DNA from: Streptomyces africanus
GTDB taxonomy: Bacteria > Actinomycetota > Actinomycetes > Streptomycetales > Streptomycetaceae
Length of the DNA stretch: 59,046 bases
Assembly: GCF_002150735.1 (NCBI RefSeq)
Contig: NZ_MUKA01000213.1
Span: forward strand, 1-59,046
Direction: 5' to 3'
Shown here: in pieces, positions 1-6,529 of the stretch
Layout: each line of letters begins with the position of its first letter
How positions within the stretch are numbered: the stretch's first letter is position 1
Notes under the pieces: generated by a model
What the model was told of the DNA's origin: nothing
Seen by the model: only the letters and a program-made list of their open reading frames with translations
Database searches by the model: none
Position numbers and translations under genes: made by a program

Positions 1-411
1 CACGTTGCCCGGCTTGATGTCCCGGTGCAGTACTCCCCGTGCGTGGACCTGCCGGAGCGCCGCGACGAGGGCGAGTCCGATCCAGGCCGTGTCGCGGGGG
101 CCCAGTGGGCCGGTCTCCGCGAGGATCCGTTCGAGGGAGCGGCCCGCGACCAACTCCATGACGATCCACAGGCGTTCGCCTTCGTCGACCACGTCGTAGA
201 CCCGTACGACGTTGGGGTGGTCGATCCGGGCCGTGGCCCTGGCCTCGCGCAGTGTGCGTTCGCGGCGCGTCCTGCTGTCCTCCGCGTCGAGGCCGTCGAT
301 ACGCATTTCCTTGACGGCGACCTGCCGGTCGAGTATTTCGTCGGCGGCTCGCCACACCCGCCCCATTCCCCCCTGGCCGATACTTTCGACCAGCCGATAG
401 CGCCCCGTCAC
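1..411 (-). CDS. Serine/threonine protein kinase, N-terminal part (truncated by window edge)
   Basis: Reverse-strand reading gives 137 codons of a Hanks-type kinase whose C-terminal part lies outside the window. Visible in order are the glycine-rich loop (GQGGMGRVW), the VAVKEM lysine, and the catalytic-loop start HRDIKPGN right at the window edge. The GTG start at 411 is chosen because a CAGGG-type ribosome site lies about 6 nt upstream and the protein then begins VTGRYRL, a usual opening for streptomycete kinases with no extra N-terminal domain. It is divergent from the secreted protein at 608. Substrates are unknown, and any transmembrane or sensor domain would be in the missing part. Confidence 0.9.
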   Translation of the reverse strand, partial: MTGRYRLVESIGQGGMGRVWRAADEILDRQVAVKEMRIDGLDAEDSRTRRERTLREARATARIDHPNVVRVYDVVDEGERLWIVMELVAGRSLERILAETGPLGPRDTAWIGLALVAALRQVHARGVLHRDIKPGNV

Positions 412-607
412 CAATATCCCTGGAACACCGCCGATGTTCGCATTCCCCGGCAATCCGCTGCACCCCCTCCGCGACGCCGCGACCGATTCCAGTGAAACAC
501 AACGGTCACACTTCGTGCCGTACCAGGATAGTGCGGCGAAATCTTGTGGTACCTCTTTCAGTGCTGCGAATTCAGGCGCAGCCCAGGGGGAGGCAGGGGG
601 GCCCAAC

Positions 608-1333
608 ATGAGTTCTCGTCATACGGCGGCGATCGGGGGATCGCTGGTCATGGCATCTTTCTCGGCGGTGATGATCCTTTCCGGCACGGCCGGCGCGGAG
701 GACGACGGACCGCCGAGCAGCAAAGGGGGGAAGGTGGTCGACGAGACACCGGCCGGGGTGAAGCTCACCACTTCGCTGCCCGGAAAAATCTCGGTCGACA
801 ACGGTTCGGAAAAGACGGCGATGACCGCCACGGTGAAGAACGAGGGGAGCAAGGACAGCGGGAAGATCAGGCTGTTGGTCGTCGGATTCGACGGACTTGC
901 CGTCAAGGGCGTCGAGGGATGTTCGACGATACCCGAAAACGGACTTCCGGAGGGTTCGAACAGCGGATTCGCATGCCCGATCGACAATCTCGCGGCCGGT
1001 AAGTCGAAGTCGTACGCCGTCGACGCGACGTTCGACCTCGGCAAGACCGGGAAGATCTGTCTGCCCGTGCAGACGGGCGACGGGAAGAAGACGTTCTGGC
1101 AGCAGGGCCCGGTGCCGTTCGGCACGAGCAACCCGTCGCCCGACGCCCCGGCCACGCCGCTGCTGCTCGGCACCGACAACGAGCCGGCGGGCCCGGGCCG
1201 CAAGGAGCTGCCGAAGACGGGTCCGGCCCGTGATCTGCTGCCGTTGGGCGCGGCCGGTGCGTCGTTGCTCGCGGCGGGCGCGGCCGGGATGTGGTGGGCG
1301 CAGCGGCGGCGGCCAGGGGCTCAGGAGGGCTGA
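608..1333 (+). CDS. Secreted cell-wall protein with C-terminal LPKTG sorting signal
   Basis: A 241-residue protein with an N-terminal signal peptide (hydrophobic run about residues 8-29, ending ...SGTAGA) and a C-terminal sortase-type signal: LPKTG at 201-205, a hydrophobic stretch, then a basic tail AQRRR. The middle has no family I recognise. It contains two cysteine-bearing segments (CSTIPENG and GFACPID) and reads like a small beta-rich extracellular domain. The ATG at 608 follows a strong AGGGGGG site. An in-frame upstream start at 434 is less likely because it would bury the signal peptide. LPXTG is less common in Streptomyces than the LAXTG recognised by class E sortases, so which sortase anchors it is open. 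Confidence 0.8.
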   Translation: MSSRHTAAIGGSLVMASFSAVMILSGTAGAEDDGPPSSKGGKVVDETPAGVKLTTSLPGKISVDNGSEKTAMTATVKNEGSKDSGKIRLLVVGFDGLAVKGVEGCSTIPENGLPEGSNSGFACPIDNLAAGKSKSYAVDATFDLGKTGKICLPVQTGDGKKTFWQQGPVPFGTSNPSPDAPATPLLLGTDNEPAGPGRKELPKTGPARDLLPLGAAGASLLAAGAAGMWWAQRRRPGAQEG

Positions 1334-1359
1334 TTCGGCCCCTGCCGACCGTGTTTGCA

Positions 1360-1404
1360 CCAAGAGGCCCGCCGGGGGCGTGACGCCCCCGGCGGGCCTC
1401 TTGG
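1360..1404. terminator. Bidirectional terminator between convergent genes
   Basis: A perfect 21-bp inverted repeat (1360-1380 against 1384-1404) with a 3-nt loop lies exactly between the convergent 608-1333 gene and bioY. No long T run is present, which is usual for GC-rich actinobacterial terminators. Confidence 0.85.
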
Positions 1405-1418
1405 CAACGCCTACGGGT

Positions 1419-2000
1419 TCAGCGCTTGTTCGCGAACTTCCATGCCGTCGGCAGCGCCCCCATCGCCAGCGCCGCCTTCAGCGCGTCGCCGATCAGGAAC
1501 GGCGTGAGGCCGGCCGCGATCGCGGCGGTCGCGGACATGCCGGTGGCGAGGGCCAGGTAGGGCACGCCGACGGCGTAGATGATCGCCTCGCCCACCAGCA
1601 TCGTGCCCGCCATGCGCAGCATCGAGCGGTCGGCGCCGCGGCGGGCCAGGGCGCCCACCACCGTGACGGCGAGGATCATGCCGAGGATGTAGCCGAAGGA
1701 GGGGGCGACGCCGGAGGTGCCGCTCGCGAACCACGGCACACCGGCGAGGCCCGCCACGGCGTACAGCGCCAGCGCGAGGAAGCCGCGGCCGGCGCCGAGG
1801 GCGGTGCCGACGAGCAGGGCGGCGAAGGTCTGGCCGGTCACCGGCACCGGGGAGCCGGGCACGGGCACGGAGATCTGGGCGGCGAGGCCGGTGAGCGCGG
1901 CTCCGCCGAGCACGAGGGCCGCGTCCCGGACTCGGGAGACGGGCAGCAGGTCGGCGAGGACCTGCCCGGTGCGGGCGGGTGTGGCGGCAGCGGTGCTCAT
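1419..2000 (-). CDS. bioY: Biotin transporter BioY (ECF transporter S component)
   Basis: A 193-residue, almost wholly hydrophobic protein with about six membrane segments. The family-typical stretch is GVPWFASGTSGVAPSFGYILG around residues 95-115. BioY is the substrate-binding membrane subunit of an energy-coupling-factor transporter for biotin. No bioM/bioN ATPase or T component is adjacent, so it either uses a shared module elsewhere or works alone as reported for some BioY proteins. The ATG at 2000 has GGAG about 6 nt upstream. An ATG 12 codons earlier has a weaker context. Confidence 0.88.
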   Translation of the reverse strand: MSTAAATPARTGQVLADLLPVSRVRDAALVLGGAALTGLAAQISVPVPGSPVPVTGQTFAALLVGTALGAGRGFLALALYAVAGLAGVPWFASGTSGVAPSFGYILGMILAVTVVGALARRGADRSMLRMAGTMLVGEAIIYAVGVPYLALATGMSATAAIAAGLTPFLIGDALKAALAMGALPTAWKFANKR

Positions 2001-2082
2001 GGGGGACTCCGCGGGAGTGAGGGCCGGTCGGGACACCGTGACGCTATCCCAGCGTCCGTACCGCGATCACCGTCTGCGGTCG

Positions 2083-2122
2083 ACAAAGGCGCCAACACGC
2101 GGTTGGTTGGCTCCAGACAAAG
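2083..2122 (-). promoter_or_regulatory. Repeats upstream of bioY, possible operator
   Basis: The octamer GACAAAGG occurs at 2083-2090 and again at 2115-2122. Between them is GCCAAC-N9-GTTGGC (2091-2096 and 2106-2111), an inverted repeat. The group lies about 85-120 bp upstream of bioY. The regulator is not known; a biotin repressor is only a guess. Confidence 0.3.
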
Positions 2123-2258
2123 GGTGCGGCCTACACCGGATACGAGGTGACGCCGGTCACGGTGATGAGGTGGTGCGCGACACCGATACCGGTCGAAGGG
2201 CGTCTGTAGGTTTCCCCCAACGGCGCCGGGTCCGCCGTCTCGCCCGTCGGTCACCGTC

Positions 2259-2287
2259 TGGGCAGCCCCGGGCCGCTTTGCTAGCGT
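2259..2287 (+). promoter_or_regulatory. Promoter for leader peptide, probably leaderless
   Basis: A -10-like TAGCGT at 2282-2287 lies 7 nt before the leader ATG at 2295, with a weak -35-like TGGGCA at 2259-2264 (17-nt spacer). Transcription would begin at or next to the start codon, as in known leaderless streptomycete leader peptides. Confidence 0.5.
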
Positions 2288-2294
2288 CGCGGAC

Positions 2295-2381
2295 ATGGTT
2301 GCCCAGGCCCGGTACTTCTCGTCGCGTCGCTACGTCGACCTGCGACGCCAGGGCACGGCCACCTGTCGCCGCCCGGTGTGA
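2295..2381 (+). CDS. Putative leader peptide, 28 aa
   Basis: A short ORF beginning MVAQARYFSSRRYVDLRRQG and ending TCRRPV. The pattern S-R-R-x-x-D-L-x-R followed by a single Cys near the end resembles the family of streptomycete 'putative leader peptides' found before sulfur-assimilation and other operons. It is preceded by a leaderless-type promoter and lies 70 nt before the ROK regulator. Its role is probably translation-dependent control of the downstream genes, sensing Cys or Arg codons; this is inferred. It is too short for ordinary gene finders. Confidence 0.6.
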   Translation: MVAQARYFSSRRYVDLRRQGTATCRRPV

Positions 2382-2451
2382 GGCGGGGCGGAGGGATCCG
2401 GCTCGCCGCACGAGACGGCGCAGTGTCGGACCGGCCTCCAGGAAGATTCCC

Positions 2452-3651
2452 ATGCCCCGTGCCGCGGCTCCCCTTCTGACGTCTCCCATCCCCCGTGTCG
2501 CCGACAGCGACCGGCGCCGTACCAGCGCCAGTGTCGTCCTGCGGGCCGTGCTGGAGCACGGGCCGGTCGCGCGCAGCACCATCGCCCGGCTGACCGGCCT
2601 GTCGCCGGCGTCGGTGACCGACTACTGTGCCCGGTTCGCCGAGTCGGGGCTCATCCGCGAGTCCGCCGAGCTCCGGCGCTCCAGGGGCGTGGGGCGACCG
2701 CATCTGCCGGTCGACCTGGACGAGACCCGGTTCGTGGTCGGCTCCGTGCACGTGGCGGTGCCGCACATCACCGTCGCGCTGCTGGATCTGCGCGGGCGGG
2801 TGGTGGCCCGGCGGGAGATGAAGCACGAACGCACCGAGCCCGCGGTGGCGTTGGCGCGGGCCGCCGACGGGCTGGCGGCACTGCTCGCCGGGACTCCCGG
2901 CCGCAGGTCCCTGGGCGTCGGGTTCGCCGCGGGCGGCTGGGTGGACCGGGACTCGGGCACCGTCGTCGAGCATCCGCTGCTGGGCTGGCGCGAGGTGCCG
3001 GTGCGGGAGGTGCTCGGCGTGCACACCGGGCTGCCGGTTCATGTGGACGGGCACGCGCGGGCGCTGGTCAACGCGGAGCGCCTGTTCGGCGGGGCACGGG
3101 GCAGCCGCAGCGTGCTGCACCTGTTCGCGGGCAACGTGGTCGACGCGGCGTTCGCCACCCACGACGAGGTGCACCACGGGCCGCGCTCCCAGGCCGGGGC
3201 CATCGCCCATCTGCCCGTGCCGGGCGGCACGGAGCCCTGTGACTGCGGTCGTGTCGGCTGCATCCAGGCGGAGTTGAGCGAGCGGACGCTGTGCCGGCGG
3301 GCCCGCGAGGCGGGGATCGTCGACGGGGTGAACCCGATGCACGTGGTCGGCGCCGCCGCGGCCGGTGACCCGGTGGCCGTACGGCTGCTGCTGGAGCGGT
3401 CGCGGAGGGTCGGGCGTGCGGTGCGGCTGCTGCTCGATGTGCTCAACCCGGAGCGGGTGGTCGTGACGGAGATCGGCATCATGCACCGGGAGGACTGTCT
3501 GACCGCGTTGCGGGAAGAGGTCGAAGCCGATCGCGCCGCGACCGTGTCACCGATCAGTTTTCCGGATTCCGTCCTGGCCGTGGCGGGTGGTGCGGTGGCG
3601 CTCGACGTCCTCTACCGGGATCCGCTGGGCATGTCACCTGAGGTCATTTAA
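2452..3651 (+). CDS. ROK family transcriptional regulator
   Basis: A 399-residue protein with an N-terminal MarR-like winged helix (about residues 30-90, VLEHGPVARSTIARLTGLSP) followed by a ROK kinase-fold domain. A ROK-type cysteine motif CDCGRVGCIQ is present near residue 265. Such proteins are usually sugar-responsive repressors. Here the gene sits between a leader peptide and a sulfonate-uptake operon, so it may instead control sulfur use, as described for some ROK-linked sulfur loci; this is inference. The ATG at 2452 follows CAGGAAG. A much longer upstream in-frame ORF exists but its translation is low-complexity Arg-rich and antisense to bioY. Confidence 0.85.
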   Translation: MPRAAAPLLTSPIPRVADSDRRRTSASVVLRAVLEHGPVARSTIARLTGLSPASVTDYCARFAESGLIRESAELRRSRGVGRPHLPVDLDETRFVVGSVHVAVPHITVALLDLRGRVVARREMKHERTEPAVALARAADGLAALLAGTPGRRSLGVGFAAGGWVDRDSGTVVEHPLLGWREVPVREVLGVHTGLPVHVDGHARALVNAERLFGGARGSRSVLHLFAGNVVDAAFATHDEVHHGPRSQAGAIAHLPVPGGTEPCDCGRVGCIQAELSERTLCRRAREAGIVDGVNPMHVVGAAAAGDPVAVRLLLERSRRVGRAVRLLLDVLNPERVVVTEIGIMHREDCLTALREEVEADRAATVSPISFPDSVLAVAGGAVALDVLYRDPLGMSPEVI

Positions 3652-3668
3652 TTCAGAAACTCGGAATG

Positions 3669-3698
3669 TTGACAGGAGTCGCGCAGGGCCGGGAACAT
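3669..3698 (+). promoter_or_regulatory. Promoter of sulfonate operon and its Cys leader
   Basis: A perfect TTGACA at 3669-3674, an 18-nt spacer, and GAACAT at 3693-3698. The predicted start point is at or beside the leader ATG at 3706, giving a leaderless mRNA. Confidence 0.5.
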
Positions 3699-3705
3699 CC
3701 TGTTC

Positions 3706-3744
3706 ATGAGCCCGCTCACGAGCTGTCGCACTCTCTGTTGCTGA
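3706..3744 (+). CDS. Cysteine-rich leader peptide MSPLTSCRTLCC
   Basis: A 12-codon ORF ATG...TGT CGC ACT CTC TGT TGC TGA. Three of the last six residues are Cys, including the two immediately before the stop. It lies just downstream of a TTGACA promoter and 138 nt before the sulfonate-binding protein gene. Cys-terminated upstream ORFs controlling sulfur genes by ribosome stalling are known in mycobacteria (established for that group). Here the same mechanism is inferred: scarce Cys-tRNA would stall ribosomes at the Cys cluster and switch on transporter expression. Confidence 0.65.
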   Translation: MSPLTSCRTLCC

Positions 3745-3761
3745 CCCGTTGACGCGCCCCC

Positions 3762-3813
3762 GGCGCCCGTTCACGGAGCGCCTTCTCCTTCCCGTGTGAA
3801 ATTCACGTGAATT
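3762..3813 (+). promoter_or_regulatory. Hairpin and 14-bp palindrome in sulfonate operon leader
   Basis: Two structures follow the Cys leader. A GGCGC/GCGCC hairpin (3762-3766, 3778-3782) is followed by a pyrimidine run and could be an attenuator stem. A perfect 14-bp palindrome AATTCACGTGAATT lies at 3800-3813, unusually AT-rich for this genome, and could be a DNA operator for a sulfur regulator such as the adjacent ROK protein. Roles are inferred. Confidence 0.4.
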
Positions 3814-3882
3814 CCCCTGCCCGGCCTTTCCTGCCCGGAATTCCGCGTGCTGTGCCGTCTTCCATCCCCAGGGAGTACTCCC

Positions 3883-4938
3883 ATGCCTTCGTCCCCCGTT
3901 CCCGGTGTCGACCGGCGACTGTTCCTGACCTCACTGCTCGGCGTGACGGCCGCGGCGGCCGGACTGAGCGGCTGCGCGGACAACAGCGCCGCGGCCGAGA
4001 CGGCGTCCGACGCCCCTCTGGCCTCCAAGGTTCCCGCGGGTACGAGTCTGCAGATCGCCTCGTACCAGAACGCGCAGCAACTCCAGTTCAAGCTGGCCGG
4101 GTTCCGCGACCTGCCGTTCAAGGTGTCCCACTGGCTGAACATCGGCGCGGGCCCCGATGTCATCAACGCTTTCCGCGCGAAGTCGCTGGAGGTCGCCAAC
4201 AACGCGGGCATTCCGCCGATCCAGGCGCACTACCAGGGCTTTGACGCAAAGATCGTCGCGATCAACATCACCCGCAAGCCGAATTACCTGTTCGCCACGA
4301 AGCCCGGCAGCGACATTCGCGAGGTCGGCGACTTCAAGGGCAAGCGGCTGGCCTTCTCCCAGGGGCAGGCGCAGGGGGTCGTGCTGCTGCGGGCGCTGAA
4401 GAAGGCCGGGCTGGCGTACGACGACGTGGAGCTGGTGCCGCTGACCAGCAACCAGTTCCTCACCGCCCTGCAGTCCGGGCAGGTGGACATCGCCCCGCTC
4501 GGCAACACGCAGGCGCCGGCGTACCTGGCGAAGTACAAGTCCGCCCGGACCATCACCACGGACGTGGTGGACCTGCTCAACCTGCTGTGGGCGCCGGTCT
4601 CGGTGCTGAACGACTCCGCGAAGGCCGCCGCGATCGCCGCGTACATCCCGTACTGGGCGAAGGGCCAGGTGTGGACGTACGAGCACCCCGAGGAGTGGAA
4701 CGAGCAGTTCTACGTCGGGACGCAGAACCTGACCCTGGCTCAGGCGAAGGCGGTCACCGCGCTGGCCAACAAGCCGCTGTTCCCGCCGCGCTGGGACGAG
4801 GCGATCGCGTGGGAGCAGGAGACCGCCGATCTGCTCGCGGAGGGCGGCTTCGTGAAGAAGTTCGACGTCTCCGAGCTCTTCGATCACCGGTTCGAGTCCA
4901 TCGCGGCCAAGGCCGTACCCGCGGAGTACCGGAGGTGA
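3883..4938 (+). CDS. Aliphatic sulfonate/taurine ABC transporter substrate-binding lipoprotein
   Basis: A 351-residue lipoprotein: twin-arginine-type start (DRRLFLTSLL), lipobox LSGC with Cys31 as the lipidation site, then an SsuA/TauA-like periplasmic-binding fold (SHWLNIGAGPDVINAF, GKRLAFSQGQAQGVVLLRAL, SGQVDIAPLGN). It captures organosulfur compounds at the cell surface for the permease and ATPase that follow directly. The ATG at 3883 has AGGGAG 8 nt upstream; an earlier ATG at 3847 lacks a site. The Cys leader peptide and promoter lie upstream. The substrate (alkanesulfonate, taurine, sulfate ester or sulfone) cannot be fixed from sequence alone. Confidence 0.88.
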   Translation: MPSSPVPGVDRRLFLTSLLGVTAAAAGLSGCADNSAAAETASDAPLASKVPAGTSLQIASYQNAQQLQFKLAGFRDLPFKVSHWLNIGAGPDVINAFRAKSLEVANNAGIPPIQAHYQGFDAKIVAINITRKPNYLFATKPGSDIREVGDFKGKRLAFSQGQAQGVVLLRALKKAGLAYDDVELVPLTSNQFLTALQSGQVDIAPLGNTQAPAYLAKYKSARTITTDVVDLLNLLWAPVSVLNDSAKAAAIAAYIPYWAKGQVWTYEHPEEWNEQFYVGTQNLTLAQAKAVTALANKPLFPPRWDEAIAWEQETADLLAEGGFVKKFDVSELFDHRFESIAAKAVPAEYRR

Positions 4939-4943
4939 CCACC

Positions 4944-5819
4944 GTGACCACGACCACGCACACGACCGCGACTACGACCACGACCACCGCCGCACCGCTC
5001 GCCGGCGCCGCCGCCGAGGAGGACACCCGCCAGGTGCGCAGGCGCCGGCGGCTGGCCCCCGGCAGGCGGCTGCCCGCCACCCGCCTCATCGGGCCCGCCG
5101 TCGTCCTCGCCCTGTGGGTCGTCGCCTCCGCGGCCGGACTGCTCGACACGGGCGCGATCCCGGCGCCCTGGACGGTGCTGGAGACGGGCAGCCGCCTGTG
5201 GAGCGCGGGCACGCTGCCGGACGACATCCTGACCTCGCTGCAGCGCGCGGCCGCCGGCTTCGCCATCGGCCTGACCGTGGGCATCCTGCTCGCGCTGGCG
5301 TCCGGGCTCACCCGGACCGGCGAGGCACTGATCGACGGCACGGTCAACCTCAACCGGGCGATCCCCACCCTGGGTCTGATCCCGCTGTTCATCCTCTGGC
5401 TGGGCATCGGCGAGACCTTCAAGATCGCCATCATCGCGATCGTCGTCTACGTCCCGGTCTACCTCAACACGCATGCCGCGCTGTCCGGGATCGACAGCCG
5501 GTTCGTCGAACTGGCCGAGGTCCAGGGCCTGTCGAAGTACCGGTTCATCCGGCAGGTCGTCATCCCCGGCGCGCTGCCCGGCTTCTTCGTCGGGCTGCGG
5601 CTCGGCGTGACCGGCTCGTGGCTGGGCCTGGTGGTGCTGGAGCAGATCAACGCCACCAGCGGCCTCGGCTACATGATGTTCCAGGCGCAGAACTACGGCC
5701 AGACGGACGTCATCCTGGTCGGCCTGGTCGTCTACGGCATCTTCGGCCTCATCTCCGACAGCACGGTCCGCATCGTCGAACGGAGGGTGCTGTCATGGCG
5801 CCGCACACTGAGCAGCTGA
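4944..5819 (+). CDS. ssuC: Sulfonate ABC transporter permease (SsuC-like)
   Basis: A 291-residue BPD_transp_1 permease with about six membrane helices and the EAA-type loop ELAEVQGLSKYRFIRQVVIPGALP. The GTG at 4944 is preferred because the perfect Shine-Dalgarno GGAGGTGA at 4931-4938 ends 5 nt before it; a GTG at 4935 overlapping the previous stop is the alternative. The N-terminus is odd: a run almost entirely of threonine (VTTTTHTTATTTTTT) and then an Arg-rich segment before the first helix, a cytoplasmic extension of about 60 residues. It is co-transcribed with the binding protein upstream and the ATPase downstream, whose start overlaps it by 25 nt. Confidence 0.88.
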   Translation: MTTTTHTTATTTTTTAAPLAGAAAEEDTRQVRRRRRLAPGRRLPATRLIGPAVVLALWVVASAAGLLDTGAIPAPWTVLETGSRLWSAGTLPDDILTSLQRAAAGFAIGLTVGILLALASGLTRTGEALIDGTVNLNRAIPTLGLIPLFILWLGIGETFKIAIIAIVVYVPVYLNTHAALSGIDSRFVELAEVQGLSKYRFIRQVVIPGALPGFFVGLRLGVTGSWLGLVVLEQINATSGLGYMMFQAQNYGQTDVILVGLVVYGIFGLISDSTVRIVERRVLSWRRTLSS

Positions 5820-6529
5820 CCCAGCCCGCCGTCCAACTGCGGGGCCTGACCCGGTCGTTCGACGGCCGCACGGTCCTCGACGGCATCGACCTCGATCTGC
5901 CCGCCGGGCAGCTCACCGCCCTCCTCGGGCACAGCGGCTCCGGCAAGAGCACGCTGCTGCGGGCGATCGCCGGACTCGACCACGGCGTGACCGGCAGCGG
6001 GCAGCTCACCGCCCCCGAGCGGGTGTCGGTGGTCTTCCAGGACTCCCGGCTGCTGCCCTGGCGGCGGGTGCTCGCCAACGTCCTGCTCGGACTCGACGGC
6101 AAGGACGCCGAGCGGCGCGGCCGTGAGGCGCTGGAGGAGGTGGGGCTGAAGGGCCGCGAGCGGGCCTGGCCGGGCGAGCTGTCCGGCGGGGAGGCGCAGC
6201 GTGCCGCACTGGCCCGCTCGCTCGTCCGCGAACCGGAACTGCTGCTGGCCGACGAGCCGTTCGGGGCGCTCGACGCGCTCACCCGGATCCGGATGCACGG
6301 CCTGCTCCGGGAGCTGTGGGAGCGGCACCGCCCCTCCGTGCTGCTGGTCACCCATGACGTGGACGAGGCGATCGTGCTCGCCGACCGGGTGCTCGTCCTC
6401 GAGAAGGGCCGGATCGGCCTCGACCTCACCATCGACCGCGCGCACCCGCGGTCGTACCGCGACCCCCTGCTCGGCGAGTACCGGGAGCGGCTGCTGGCCG
6501 CGCTCGGTGTCACGGAGGACCATCGATGA
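5795..6529 (+). CDS. ssuB: Sulfonate ABC transporter ATP-binding protein (SsuB-like)
   Basis: A 244-residue ABC ATPase: Walker A GHSGSGKST, signature LSGGEAQR, Walker B LLLADEPFGALD and switch histidine in VTHDVDEA. Its size and the short form without a regulatory C-terminal domain match SsuB/TauB. The ATG at 5795 lies inside the end of the permease gene behind GGAGGG, which favours translational coupling. The stop overlaps the monooxygenase start by ATGA at 6526-6529. Confidence 0.9.
   Translation: MAPHTEQLTQPAVQLRGLTRSFDGRTVLDGIDLDLPAGQLTALLGHSGSGKSTLLRAIAGLDHGVTGSGQLTAPERVSVVFQDSRLLPWRRVLANVLLGLDGKDAERRGREALEEVGLKGRERAWPGELSGGEAQRAALARSLVREPELLLADEPFGALDALTRIRMHGLLRELWERHRPSVLLVTHDVDEAIVLADRVLVLEKGRIGLDLTIDRAHPRSYRDPLLGEYRERLLAALGVTEDHR

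Noticed and set aside
1717..2451. Long N-terminal extension of the ROK regulator
   Set aside because: It overlaps bioY in antisense, is Arg/Ala-rich, and runs through the leader peptide and promoter; the ATG at 2452 has a proper ribosome site.
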